Below, piece after piece: positions 1 through 17,908 of a DNA stretch of 64,000 bases. The translations under genes were made by a program, and so were the position numbers. Positions within the stretch are counted from its first letter, which is position 1. Every line of letters begins with the position of its first letter. The DNA is from Antedon mediterranea. Its lineage: Eukaryota; Echinodermata; Crinoidea; Comatulida; Antedonidae. The notes under the pieces are model-generated. The model did no database searches and had not been told where the DNA came from. It worked only from the letters and a program-made list of their open reading frames with translations. The DNA is taken from contig NC_092675.1 of assembly GCF_964355755.1 (NCBI RefSeq), positions 20,226,912-20,290,911 of the forward strand, given 5' to 3'.

Positions 1-142
1 TCAAAATATAACCAAGCCTCATCAGTAAAATTTGAAAATTATACAAAATGGGATATTATATATATATATATATATGAACACATATGCAAATATTGTTGAA
101 AAGTGATATTGTACTTTGAATCTTGGTGCCAACCTAATTATA

Positions 143-182
143 GCTTTAACCATGGAGGTATTTTATACCTCCATGCTTTAAC
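143..182. repeat. Palindromic micro-insertion with 8-bp target duplication (unit A)
   Basis: A 24-bp near-perfect palindrome (151-174, ends CATGGAGGTAT and ATACCTCCAT, TTT loop) sits between two copies of GCTTTAAC (143-150, 175-182). Units B (near 21236) and D (near 63611) have a single GCTTTAAC and no palindrome, which is a clean empty site. The same insertion is in unit C at 46953-46992. Confidence 0.8.
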
Positions 183-1316
183 ATTAATAAATACTGTATG
201 TCTATTGTATAACTTTAAAAAAGAAATCACAGATATATAGGAAATAATGTTTCTTTGAAGGAATAAAATGTATAGGCCTACTTGATGTCAAACTTTCCAG
301 ACGGGTATATCGCTTTAAGAGATGCATGCGCATCAACCAAAGACGAGGTTGAAACATCAGATTCTCTTATGTATAAAGAAATGTCTAATCACTGTTCATT
401 CAAAACAGAGATACTCAAACACATTTATTTATTTTATTTGTTCTTTCTTTAAACTGAAATACACTTTCAATACAAATGTACTGATTTCCAAAGTGGTTCA
501 GTAAACATATTTACAACAAAAATAAAATATAAAACAAAAACAAAAAGAAAGAAAACCGATATAAAACTATTTACAATTGTGAAGGCAAAAGGTTAAATAT
601 ATATATGTTTTCTATAGTGAAGATTTAAAAGTTGCCAAAGACATATTATAATGGAGTTCTGATTTTATGTTATTTGGTAGAGAATTCCATAGTTTAGTTG
701 ATCTTATCTATAAACAAAACTTCTTTTAGCCTGAGAGTTATTCCATGAAGTCATTTTCACATATACCCAAGCACATTATCTATGTATTTTCCACTCTGTC
801 TGATCTAATTAATACCCCTTTTTTTGACACTGCCAAGCTATGTGAAAGTGTTCTCTTCCTTTTATTATTGTATAGTTTTGCAGTTTTAATTTTTGTTTTA
901 TTCATAGTCAATTGACTATGTTTTAGTGTAGTGTATTAAGTATATGAGGTTCTACAGCTAATTAAATATGCGAGGTCTTGTACTCACACCTCATAAATAT
1001 TGGGCATAGGTATGTAAACAAAGACAGATATCATGTATCAAGTTATCTTAATCTCTACAATTCACTTCTATTATAACATCAGTGCTGTGAACATCATAGT
1101 CTTTTCTGCAGAGTTTCTTTAAAATTAACATTACCAAAACTCAATTTTGTAATTTGTTAACTGTAGTGTAAGTAAAAATCAATATTACAATTTTCTTGTT
1201 ATACAATTATGATTTAACCATGTAGGTTTATGTAATGATTTAGTTTGTGTTATTAACATACAGAACAGCATGTACAGTGTCACAATGTAATGGTTATAAG
1301 GGACATAAATTATTTT
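183..1316. other. AT-rich 5' flank, no gene seen
   Basis: Conserved in all units (B 21168-23015 apart from the MITE; C 46993-48089) with many small indels. Short open frames here are not conserved between paralogs. I see no gene, RNA or promoter I can support. Confidence 0.6.
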
Positions 1317-1340
1317 GGACTAGTAGGTTAGGACTAGTAG
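1317..1340. repeat. 14-bp minisatellite locus, about 1.7 copies (unit A)
   Basis: Repeat unit GGACTAGTAGGTTA. Orthologous positions in B and C hold about 12 and 54 copies. The short allele is followed by the same unique sequence TTGAACCTGA. Unit A also lacks a 13-bp stretch containing CCAAT that precedes the array in B and C. Confidence 0.8.
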
Positions 1341-1586
1341 TTGAACCTGATTGAATGGCATACTGTTACAGTGTTTTGTATAATTATTTTAGTAGGGAGT
1401 ATCGGTACCTCATTAACAGTCAATGTATAAGGGTTGCAGTGTTGCGTATGTCTTTATACTTTCCGTTAATAATAATTAAACAATTATCTAATCAAACTTC
1501 ATAATCTAGTAATATAATAAAGCTCTTTTTGAAATCAAATTTTCGTTTTTCATGAAGGTGGAAATAAACGTTAAAACTTTACAAAC

Positions 1587-1618
1587 GTTTCGTGCGTTAG
1601 CATCGCACTTTTTCAAGG
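1587..1618 (-). ncRNA. Hammerhead-ribozyme-like relic at Penelope 3' end
   Basis: Read on the minus strand, CCTTGAAAAA is followed by the stem GTGCG/CGCAC with loop ATGCTAA and then GAAAC. This matches the stem II plus GAAA core of hammerhead motifs known from Penelope-like elements. The CUGANGA box that should precede the stem is degenerate (CCUUGAAAA), so self-cleavage is unlikely. The stem and GAAAC are seen; the ribozyme assignment is inferred. Confidence 0.45.
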
Positions 1619-1696
1619 TAGTGGTTTCAGCTTGGTTTGCCGACACTGATCATGGCATAGTCACGTGATGTTGTTGTGACATGCGCCCTCTCTGAG

Positions 1697-2361
1697 TTAT
1701 TTCTTTAATACATCTGGGTGAATCCCAGGGGGGTCCGCCCCGGCCGGCCGTCTCACTTCTAACAGGTCATCATATATGTGTGGCAGCCACTTTCCTCCTT
1801 GGTCTCTGTTCATGTTGTTTCCAGTTTTTCTAATTGTAATTGCTTCTTGCCATCCTCTCTTGTTGATGTTTCCCTCTTTCTTTAACACTTTCGCCTCCCA
1901 ATTAGGTGTATGGTTTTCCTTTATAGCATGGTCTGTGATTGCAGATTTATGTGTAATGTTTGATTGTGACATTCTGCTTGACCTTGTCATGACTCCTTTC
2001 ATGTGATCTTCTACATCTTTTTTATGTTCTTTTATTCTGTTTCCCAGTTTTCTACCAGTTTCTCCTATGTATATTAAGTTGCAATTCATACAGGGTACAC
2101 CATACACTACTCCACTTGTGTCCTCCGGCTTAATCTTATCTTTTGGGTGTACTAGATGCGATCTTAATTTGTTTTGGGGTACGAAGTAAGAGTTAATTTT
2201 ATGGCTAGTGAGCGTTCTACGTATCTTTTCGGATAGCCCTCTCACATAGGGTAAAGCTACGCTGCCACGCATGTCTTGTTTGTTTTCTCCTTTTTTCTGG
2301 CTATTTTCTTTTTTTTTGTGTATCACTCTATTGATGGCCCAATTTGGATATTCACATATAT
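1697..2361 (-). pseudogene. GIY-YIG endonuclease domain of Penelope-like element
   Basis: An open frame of 209 codons runs from 2326 to 1697, and homology extends upstream in the same frame to about 2361 (YPNWAINRVI). Residues 72-101 of the open frame carry the Penelope-type GIY-YIG core: GVVYG, a C-x2-C pair (C79, C82), YIGETGR (86-92) and the REH-like KEH at 99-101. A downstream Q-E-A-I (160-163) could hold the catalytic glutamate. In the living element this domain nicks target DNA for target-primed reverse transcription. It is separated from the RT core by one frameshift near 2361-2370, so the original single polyprotein is broken. This open frame has no conserved start of its own. Confidence 0.8.
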
Positions 2362-3241
2362 TAATTAAGTACCTTTTGGATGTGCTTCATCTCTTCTCTT
2401 TTGCTCTGCTGTGTTGTTACAATGTTTTGGCATCTGTCCACTAGTGTGTTGATGACGCTCAGCTTGTGCTCAAGAGGATGCCTTTTTGATTTGAAGTTTA
2501 AGTATTGGTCAGTATGTGTGGGTTTCCTGTAAATCGAAGTTTTTGTAGTACCGTCAGTTTTTAGGGTGATGAGGCAGTCCAAGAACGGAAGAGTGTTATC
2601 GGTAATTCTTTCTGTAGTAAACTTGATACTTTTAGTAGGGTCTATGGTGTTAAGATGTTTGTTAAGATCTTCTATAGATTCTTTTTTGACTACAGCTAAC
2701 ACATCATCTACATACCTTCGCCAATAAGTGGGTCTGATGTTGTCATTTGCCCTGCTTATGGCCTCAGTCTCCAACCATTCTAAAAACAGGTTAGCAACGA
2801 TTGGGTTAATTGGACTTCCCATAGCTATGCCAGATTTTTGCCTGTATATGATGTTTCCAAAACTAAAGTATGCGGTGTTCACGACCAGAGACAACAGTTT
2901 CATAACATCTTCTACTTTCAGTTTTGTACGGTTTTGTAGCGTTTGGTCAGCCCTCAAGCATTCATATATTATTTCCAGTGATTTTTCTGTAGGGGTTTTT
3001 GTAAACAAAGACACTACATCAAAAGAAACAAAGGTTTGGTTAGGTGACACATGAAGATCTTTTAGTTCGGTGGCTAGTTCTTTAGAGTTGTTTATTGAGT
3101 GTGTGGTGTTGCCAACCATTGGTTTTAGAATATCTCTTAGAAATTTGGACACCTCATAGTAAATGGAGTCTATGCCGTCAACGATTTGCCTCAAAGGCCA
3201 ATTTGGTTTATGAATTTTAGGTGTGCAATATAGCCTCGGAG
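2361..3241 (-). pseudogene. Reverse transcriptase core of Penelope-like element
   Basis: The 277-codon open frame (3194-2361) shows RT motif A FDVVSLF (58-64), motif B GIAMGSP (122-128), the catalytic YVDD (161-164), LPFLDC (202-207) and the Penelope-typical YRKPTHTDQYL (222-232). The frame stays open upstream of the first methionine and adds PRLYCTPKIHKP at about 3241-3205, the normal RT entry motif. Beyond that a frameshift or stop near 3290 breaks it; the preceding residues are recoverable in another frame (YEQLKSNPTPKYK, about 3380-3340). Catalytic aspartates are intact but the reading frame is not, so this is a dead copy. Units B and C lack it. Confidence 0.85.
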
Positions 3242-3440
3242 TTTTTTCCGCTGTCGGGAATAATTTACATTTTTCCCCATATGTGATTTTTTCACTTAAG
3301 CAATCTATTTAGGGTGTTCACCAAAGCACGTTTATATTTTGGAGTGGGGTTTGATTTGAGTTGTTCATATACTTGGTCGTCGGATAACATCTCACTAACC
3401 TTAGCTTTATAACCTGTTGTGTTTCTACAACCGTAGCACA

Positions 3441-3880
3441 TAAATTTCCATTTCACACCTGATTCAGAACCCGGAAAGTGTCAGACACTGGTTGCGTGTA
3501 TTTACACTGCAAAATACCAACCCGTGTAAATGTTCTAGATTAATTGAAATATCGCCCTCTCATGGATGAAGAGACACCCTGTAACGGTCTGCTCATTATC
3601 ACCTTACTTTTTTTATGGCAATACAAACAAATTGTGTCTACTCGTGAAAAATAATATTTCTGAAAAAAAATAACGAACAAATAACTATACATTTAATTTA
3701 ATTATTTAATATGTGAAAAAAGAAAAAAAATCTGTCTTAATTGTATGTAAATTAAATACTATAGTGAGCAAGGATAGCAACCAACCGGAAAAATACGCTG
3801 GACTGTTTACACCGCGAATACGCAAGTACATAAGTTTTTTCCAGGTTGACTTGATGCGGAATACATTGCACATCACTTAA
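3441..3880. other. Conserved upstream flank, no gene seen
   Basis: Shared with unit C (50515-50948) but missing from unit B. It starts with a TTTCACACCTGATTCAG segment whose beginning resembles the start of the palindromic element downstream, so it may itself derive from a related repeat. No open frame is supported. Confidence 0.5.
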
Positions 3881-4060
3881 GGGCCTTTCACACCTGTTCC
3901 GGCATGGTTCTGGTTCGGCGAATCGAACGGCAATGTTTCGTTTTCACTATGCTCCACATGGCTATGCGCCAATCGATATGCGCATGGCCGCGTAAAAATG
4001 AAACATTGGCTTTGCCAGCGCCAGACTGGAACCGTGCAGACGGGCCCTTTACCCGTGTGG
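3881..4060. mobile_element. Palindromic MITE-like element upstream of zinc-finger gene A
   Basis: An imperfect long inverted repeat: the left arm starts GGGCCTTTCACACC, and the right arm read in reverse contains GGGCCCGTCTGCACGGTTCC. The inner arms match well (GGCAATGTTTCGTTTTCAC against GCCAATGTTTCATTTTTAC reversed). An 82-codon minus-strand open frame (3877-4125) spans it and is open in all three units. Because it lies over the hairpin and its differences are mostly amino-acid changing, I regard it as fortuitous. The element lies 0.3-0.5 kb upstream of the ATG and could carry promoter function. Confidence 0.55.
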
Positions 4061-4296
4061 TTCAGCGACCGGGTTGACTTTTTACGTTGTTTAAACCGGC
4101 CTGAATTTCTGCGTCCCAGGTACAATTCGGGTTACTTAATTCTGGATCAACTTGATTTGAGTTGTTATTTGTCCTAGACTCCTACTGTAAATTCAAACTA
4201 TACTTTCAAATGATGTTTTTATTTATTTACAATATAATTTTGTACACAATTTTAATTTCAGTGATTTTTTTTATGAATGTAATTTCTTTTTTTCAG

Positions 4297-4378
4297 TGAC
4301 TTCTTGAAAGTGTACCAATACCCAGCGGTTGACAACCGGGGCAAGTCAGGCTTACAGTACTTATGCCATCTGTGAATA
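4297..4378 (+). promoter_or_regulatory. 3' splice acceptor and 5' UTR exon of zinc-finger gene A
   Basis: A polypyrimidine tract ending TTTTTTTCAG at 4296 is followed by 82 bases that are nearly identical in all three units and end in TGAATA directly before the ATG. The in-frame TGA at 4373-4375 means no upstream exon can extend the protein through this exon. The upstream exon and promoter were not identified. Confidence 0.55.
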
Positions 4379-11978
<7,600 letters not shown>

Positions 11979-12309
11979 ACATTGTGGGATGGAATTGTTC
12001 ATTGATAATTAAGTTTTGTGATCTTTTTTCTCTTTAATTGTTTTATATTTTCAATATCATTGAATATTATAGTATAGGCCTAACTAATATATCTTATCAG
12101 CTCTGTCTACACTATCAAACTTTATGAGACTAAAACGTGTAGACATAGCTTTAGAGAACTTTTTTGTAATTGTTTTTTTTTCTTTTGATGTTTTATTTTC
12201 TGTTTAAAAATAAGTTTTTTGAGCTGTGATCGTTAAAATGTTATATTTGTTGCATATTTTATATATGTTTGTTGAATTCAACATAAAGATATTGTATGAT
12301 GTGTTTATG

Positions 12310-12315
12310 AATAAA
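12310..12315 (+). terminator. AATAAA polyadenylation signal, gene A
   Basis: AATAAA lies about 330 bases after the ancestral stop codon at 11976-11978, inside a block conserved at equivalent positions in B (33615) and C (57381). The 3' UTR between stop and signal is AT-rich and highly conserved between units. Confidence 0.6.
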
Positions 12316-12342
12316 TATACAGTACCTTGAATTATTATATTG

Positions 12343-12545
12343 TGGGTTTTTCTCGATATACCTTCATCCTTTAAATCTTTTAGGAAAAAAAAGCACCATT
12401 ATTATAAAGAAGGTCCATCTATTTTTATTTTGTGAATATTCTGTGAGACTCGACTAAAAAACCATGTTTTGTGGTATATGTTGTCATTGTACGTATGGTA
12501 AGTTAAGCTGAGCTTTTTCTCCATGATTACTTTAAGTATGCGAAC
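12343..12545. repeat. Dispersed repeat segment downstream of gene A
   Basis: About 200 bp starting TTTCTCGATAT is clearly related, with many differences, to 45466-45650 inside the TIR element of unit B. Equivalent copies follow genes B (33650-33845) and C (57417-57600). This indicates an old copy of the same element family fixed next to the poly(A) site before the units duplicated. Confidence 0.6.
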
Positions 12546-12899
12546 TCAACCAATCCAAGTCTTGAAATTTAAGAAATTATTGTAAGATATGTAGTAACAC
12601 TTTTAAAAAACTTTTTGGAAATTATTTATTACAATTGCATATGTATTTAAACAAATAGAGGGACTAGGCATCGGAATCTTAACACATTTCTATTTATATT
12701 TCTGACATAACTTAAGTATTCCTAAAATTGAGGGCGCCAAAAATAAAATTTAGGAGATTGAAAGGAAGCGGGAAGCCACAAACAAAAACAAAATTGTGGT
12801 GTGCTCCCTAGCACGATATGGTTATCTGTGGTACCACGACATCAAATGCTTTGATGTTATCGCCTCATGATGTGTGGTGGAAAGGGGGACGTTTAAATC

Positions 12900-13000
12900 T
12901 GTGAACCCTAAACACAGAAGCTCGCATAGCTTTAACTCTATTCCACCGACCGACAAGAGATCGATTCAACACGACGCTCTGCCGACTGAGCTATCCGGCC
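12900..13000 (-). repeat. tRNA-like module, family 1, leftward (unit A)
   Basis: Reversed, this reads GGCCGGATAGCTCAGTCGGC followed by AGAGCGTCGTGTTGAATC: a tRNA acceptor/D-arm with a good Pol III A box. The T-arm side is degenerate; a B-box-like AGGGTTCACAG lies about 85 bases downstream, too far for a functional tRNA. It is probably a tRNA-derived SINE head or a tRNA pseudogene. Confidence 0.5.
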
Positions 13001-13114
13001 CTCTGGTTTATCGCAAGGCTAAAACTAGATTCGTTTCTTCAAAATTACGTCATGAATATGCAAATTTATGACGTATAAGACTATACTATTGTCACCCTTT
13101 ATTACTCATGTACA

Positions 13115-13206
13115 TTGTTGCATAACAGATAGTGCTCTAGTAACTATCGTTTGAATTCTCTCAACTCTAATAGCTGGGGTTCAACGATTCTCTACGGATT
13201 TTTAAA
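13115..13206 (+). repeat. tRNA-like module, family 1, rightward (unit A)
   Basis: A diverged relative of the family 2 rightward module: TTGCATAACAGATAGTGCTC stands where that one has TGGCGTAACGGGTAATACTC, then AGCTGGGGTTCAACGATTC (B-box-like) and a T-run. It faces away from the leftward module across about 115 bp. Confidence 0.4.
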
Positions 13207-13277
13207 AAAAATAAATATAAATTGTTTTTATTTTATTTTGAAGGAGAGATATTTAGAGAGTCAAATTAATTTAGGAT

Positions 13278-14568
13278 AATCATATATATATATTTATATA
13301 TTTCCATATTTCGAAGTCTAATTTCCGGGCACCTGCAGGCTGGTATACATTTTTTTAAACATGGAGAAATTATTATTATTATTTGTCATTAGGGTAGCCA
13401 CGCCCCAGTAATAGCATGGTCCCTCCTTCTGGTTATCTGAGTTCGAAATTCACTTCAGTTTTGGCAGCTGGTGATATTTTGTATACACTGTTTTGTACAT
13501 CGACCATAAACAAATGATTATGAAATGGTAGACAATTCCGTTTAGACATTTATTAGCTGTAATTTTGGTCGAAATGAAAGAGAGAGACTTTTGCGAAACA
13601 ACCAACACAACCACACCTTTCGTTGTGTTTTCATTGCTTACTTTTCATCATTGATTGTTTCAATTTCTTCATGCCCGTGGCGTCTGTATCGTGTACAAAC
13701 GAGTCGTAATTATTTGTTTTTAATGAGAGCAATGACGGTGCTACATCCCGATCAAACAAATTATTTATAAAATTCAGACCAGGGACCAGCCCGAAACGTT
13801 TCGGTGACTGCTGCAGCTCAGGGGATGTTAGAAGCTAGACAAGAAATAATGTCATGGCCGCCTCATTTAATGCACAGCTCTCATTTTCTAAAAAGAGACA
13901 GACGGAGGCTAAAAAATCGAAAGCCTTTGCGGCAAAATGACGTCAAAAGGCGGCCTATCAAGTGTCTTGTGTGTACTGTCAAGCCGCTGCTGTTAAAGTT
14001 TCACGTCATTCATTTTGCTGTCATAGTCCTGAATGTATTCTTAAAGATGTATTGTCCCCCAAAAACATGAAAAATCAAGATTAATTAAATCAGTCTTTGA
14101 ATAGGTTATTTTGTAGTTTTAATAAAGTTAATCACTTCCGTAGAAAAAAAAACTTTATGTTTCATTTATAAAATGACAAACTAAATGGTTAAATTCAACC
14201 AAAAATACATTGGCTAGCAGTCAATTTGACTAATTTTTGCTTTCAATTTGCAGTGTTTTTTTAAGGTAGGCCTAAATACATTTTTTTCGATCTGATTTTT
14301 TGGTAAATGTGGATAACTATTTTGTGACATTAAAATGGAATATTCAACAACAAAAAATTTCAATAATTATTTTTTTCAGGGGGACAATACATCTTTTAAT
14401 ATGTGAAAAATGTTTCCAAATTATATTTTGGCAACATTGCCACGACCGGTTCTAAAAAAGTTTTATTAAGCCCACTTTATTCAAGTTTCCGTACGAAACA
14501 CAAGTGCTGCACAAAAACAGTTTATTCCAAAAATAAAACTTTATTTTTAAATACATATATTATATATA
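13278..14568. mobile_element. Composite 1.3-kb insertion private to unit A
   Basis: Units B and C read AATCACAACGATATATTT across this point, while unit A has about 1.3 kb bounded by TA-rich runs (ATATATATATTTATATA on the left, TATATTATATATA on the right). It contains a (ATT)n tract near 13371, an 88-codon open frame (13804-14070) that I do not recognise, and a nested TTAA-type MITE. The element class is unknown. Confidence 0.55.
14045..14394. mobile_element. Second TTAA-type MITE (AGATGTATTGTCC family)
   Basis: A 350-bp element with TIRs AGATGTATTGTCCCCC. The left flank is TTAA (14041-14044); on the right TTAA follows after one extra T (14396-14399). It shares terminal sequence with the element at 8405-8949, so it belongs to the same family, but the interior differs. 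Confidence 0.75.
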
Positions 14569-17054
14569 CAACGATATATTTAGTGTAGACAACACAATAA
14601 AACATTCTTAATATCAGGTAAAAAATAATACTGTTTCTTAATTGCTGTCCTAATGCAAATAAACACATAATAATAATTACATACACCCTGTATATTAGTA
14701 CTTAAAATATCGATAGGCTTTTTCAGTTGTTGGGGCATACTGTACATTCTGGAAACTTAATTATAACAAGATTTTTTTAAACACATTTATTATAAATTTA
14801 TTATATTGGAAGGTATGCTTGGTTGAATTAATTTGAAAAATCATTTTAAAAATAGGCCACGTACCAAATTATAACATTACATAAACTCATTACAAAAATA
14901 CATTTGTAGAAAATATTCAAAATAGCCTATAAGGAAGATTAGGAGCTTTTTTCCGTTAGGGTCCTTTCATGTGACTTATCAGGATTTAATCCAAATACTC
15001 AAAAAAACTGTTTTTGTCTTTGTGAAATCGTTTAGTCTTAAAGAGATGGATATATTGTTTACTGTAATATTTCTGAATACGCAAACATGAATAGTAGCAT
15101 CAAATACTTGGGTAACATATGGTAAGAAATGATTGTTTTAAGAAAAAAAAAAAGGGGGGGGGGTATAAAGGTATAAAGCACACATGCAGTGTGGGTTTTT
15201 TGTTCGAATTTAATTTAAAAACCAAATAGTAATAAATAATGTAATTAAAACTACATCACTTGTGTAGTGGCGTGGACGAATGTAAAAATAGGAAAGTTTG
15301 CACTTTGTTCGTTACACAAACTTATACATTTTGCGCATCCACCACGAGTAAAAAACGGAATTGCACTGGGAAGGGTTTTAATACTACATCTAAATTAATT
15401 AATTATCTGCCATCTTTGATCCAATCTAAATTTTCCACTCTTAGCTGTTCGTTTTACAAATAGTACATATTTTTGCTATCACACGCGCCAATACCATGGG
15501 GGTATCATAAGGGAAGCTCAGTTTGACTACATTTGGGCGGTCTACCTATAGTAAATCAATGTAGACCTATGGATGACATTTTTCCGAAAGAAATTGATAT
15601 AGGCTACCACGGTACTCGCATCTGGTGTAACATTCAGACGGCTTTTTACTATATTGGATAAATGGAACGTGTTTTATCTATTATTATTTTGATTAAACTA
15701 AAGCCACTCAAAAACTAAAAGCCATCCTGCTATAAAGCACTGATCATTTCTTCGTCGTCTAAGTTTGTAAAGGGGTTCTCAAGTGGTGTAGGCTACATGG
15801 GTTCTCAAGTGGTTAACATGTAGCTGTCCCTGCTCAACGCAGAATTGCGACACAACGCGATATCATCACTAGATTGGATTGTCTTAAAAAGGGTAATTCC
15901 GGGCATTTTTTTAAGGGGGGATTATTTCACGATGCGCGTTGTTCTTTACCGCTGACGAATAATAAAGTGGGGTTATTTAAAGTTTATATTTTATCCCTGG
16001 AGTTACTTTAATTTTAATGCTTTTGTGAACGTCTTTCATCGTAGCCTTCGCATTTTATATTTTTACATCAACCCAACCCCTTCCCCCCGCAAAACCGACG
16101 AATTTCCGATGTAACTAGCTAGTCGCAATAAATATTTGTTGTTATTAATGCCGCGAAGTATCCGGTGTAATGCACTCGTGGTATCTTCTTCTCTCGAGTC
16201 GATAGGCCCTAGGGTTAATTTTTAAAACAGCAAAGTCGACAACGAAACTCCGCTGAATACATGATATTTAGCAAGTGCCTGGGGAAATTATGATCAATTC
16301 TGCAGTGTTTTCTATTATTTTAGTTAATTTATAGAGAAAGACACTTTATCTCACAAAAGCCGACTTTTCAACAGTCACGTAAACTTAAAACGGTTAAAGA
16401 AAACTCATTTCCGTGGCCAGCAGGGTGTGTAAAACTTGTAGAATAGGCTTAGAATATTATGCTTAATGATGCGCTTTAATATTTGACTTGTACTGAATAT
16501 TCGTCGTATAATAGAAAATAATTCGATTCTCAAACAAAATCCGTTCGTGAACACGGACCACCACGACTCTTAATTTTAGCGGTGGTGGTCTCTAGTCGAC
16601 ACTACTCTAACATTTGGCAAGTAGAATTTAAAATACACTGAATCTTTGGTGCGAACAAAATAAAGAAACGGCCTCTATTCTCGTCATCTAACTTGTCTTC
16701 ATCAGTGATAGTGGTTACCTTGATTCTGCTTACCTATGTTGACGTTACTTGAATATTCAAGTACAACATTGGTTCTATTGTAATATAATTGAATAATATA
16801 ACAATTTATATAGCGCACATATACACTAAAAGTGCTCAAGACGCTATTACAATTGAAGTGAATATGCCCAGAAAATGTAGCACGAGAAAACCGACGTCAC
16901 AGTAGAACCTCAAGAGGACTAAAATCTAGGCCAAATTTCAGGGGTAGCAAGCGTGTATAAAAATCTGAATGTTCATGCAGTATTATGTTTTACAATTACG
17001 ACGAATACATTTAAAGTTAGACGATGTATTCCTAGTCCGCAAGTCATATAACTC
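14569..17054. other. Conserved non-coding flank between tRNA-like pairs (unit A)
   Basis: Homologous to 34589-37065 (B) and 58270-60809 (C). No open frame is conserved across the three copies. It includes TTTATATAGCGC...AGTGCTCAAGACGCT (about 16806-16852), a motif pair that looks like a dispersed repeat core. No gene is supported. Confidence 0.5.
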
Positions 17055-17192
17055 GGTTCCTATTTTTGGACGAAAGCGCACCGCCAGTAATTTGACCAAT
17101 CACGTCGCGATGGATCATCCGAACTGTCGCTTGTGATTGGTCAATTCACAATCCCGTTACGCCTATGTCACACCTTGCGTTCAAATAGGAAC
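17055..17192. repeat. Inverted repeat with paired CCAAT boxes (unit A)
   Basis: The outer arms are GGTTCCTATTTTTGGACG on the left and GCGTTCAAATAGGAAC on the right, inverted. Inside are TTGACCAATCAC and GTGATTGGTCAA, also inverted, with GTCGCGA near the centre. It is conserved in B and C. It may be a small MITE or a bidirectional regulatory element. A 61-62 codon open frame crosses it in B and C but is probably fortuitous. Confidence 0.55.
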
Positions 17193-17751
17193 TAAGCTTG
17201 TACGGTACTTATAGTACTTATTTTGGGTGTATTTATTCCGCATTGCTGTTCGCCTTAAAATGTTGTTCGATCATCTGCGATATGCACAATATCATAATGG
17301 CATCAAATTTATGAATGTGATCGAGTGGGTATACTGTACCTGTGAGTCTTTTTTTTAAACCATAGACCTACATTTCTTCTTTTTTTCTTCTTCGCCGTTT
17401 TAATTTAATTGAAACTATAACTATGAAATTAATTAATGATAAAATTATCGAACTGAAAAACAGAATTAATATTCTTGTAGGCCTCCATACTGTTGCATTT
17501 GTTGATACACATAAAACGAAGTAACGTTTCCAAGAAACATGACATTAACGTATTGGAAATGGAAAAACACACCTATTAAAAGTTTTATTCAAAGTGTATT
17601 GTCCACTAAGCAAATATTTTATTTCGCGAGAACGCAATGCGTATAAATATTTTCATCTATTGTGCTTTTTGACACGAAAAAATGACATACCGACCTAACA
17701 TCAGAGTTCATAGGATGTTCGATTCGCGGAAATATATCGCTTTGTGAAAAA

Positions 17752-17808
17752 CGAACCCACGACATACGTGTGTTAACACGACGCTCAGACGACTGAGCTA
17801 AATTACTG
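17752..17808 (-). repeat. tRNA-like module, family 2, leftward (unit A)
   Basis: Reversed it reads TTTAGCTCAGTCGTCTGAGC, then GTCGTGTTAACACACG, then TCGTGGGTTCG and a TTTTT run. The A box, an anticodon-arm-like hairpin and the B-box half are about 40 bases apart, as in a real tRNA, and a Pol III T-run follows. The acceptor stem does not pair convincingly, so I call it tRNA-like rather than a tRNA gene. Confidence 0.5.
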
Positions 17809-17908
17809 ATCATTTTGGTTTTAGCAAGGTTAATAGGATATTTATGACGTAATGATCAATTACGTAATACACGTATAAATAGACTATTATCAGCTTTTCA
17901 GTCATGTA

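Larger units (their letters stand above)
1530..3440 (-). mobile_element. Penelope-like retroelement relic (5'-truncated, frameshifted)
   Basis: Minus-strand element private to unit A. Going 5' to 3' on its own strand it shows an N-terminal RT piece (3440-3290), the RT core (3241-2361), a GIY-YIG endonuclease (2361-1697) and a 3' region with a hammerhead-like stem (1618-1587). RT plus C-terminal GIY-YIG in one polyprotein is diagnostic of Penelope-like elements. It is inactive: frameshifts near 3290 and 2365, and the N terminus is missing. Outer boundaries are placed where homology to units B and C is lost and are approximate. Confidence 0.85.

Noticed and set aside
1697-3241. A functional Penelope-like element
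   Set aside because: At least two frameshifts, a missing N terminus and no clear terminal repeats; it is a relic.
3877-4125. 82-codon minus-strand open frame conserved in all three units (also 23511-23759, 50945-51193)
   Set aside because: It coincides with an imperfect long inverted repeat, and the few differences between copies mostly change amino acids, so openness is better explained by recent duplication than by coding constraint.
12874-13071. 65-codon open frame present in all units (also 34178-34375 and 57865-58062)
   Set aside because: It overlaps the leftward tRNA-like module and shows no protein family features.
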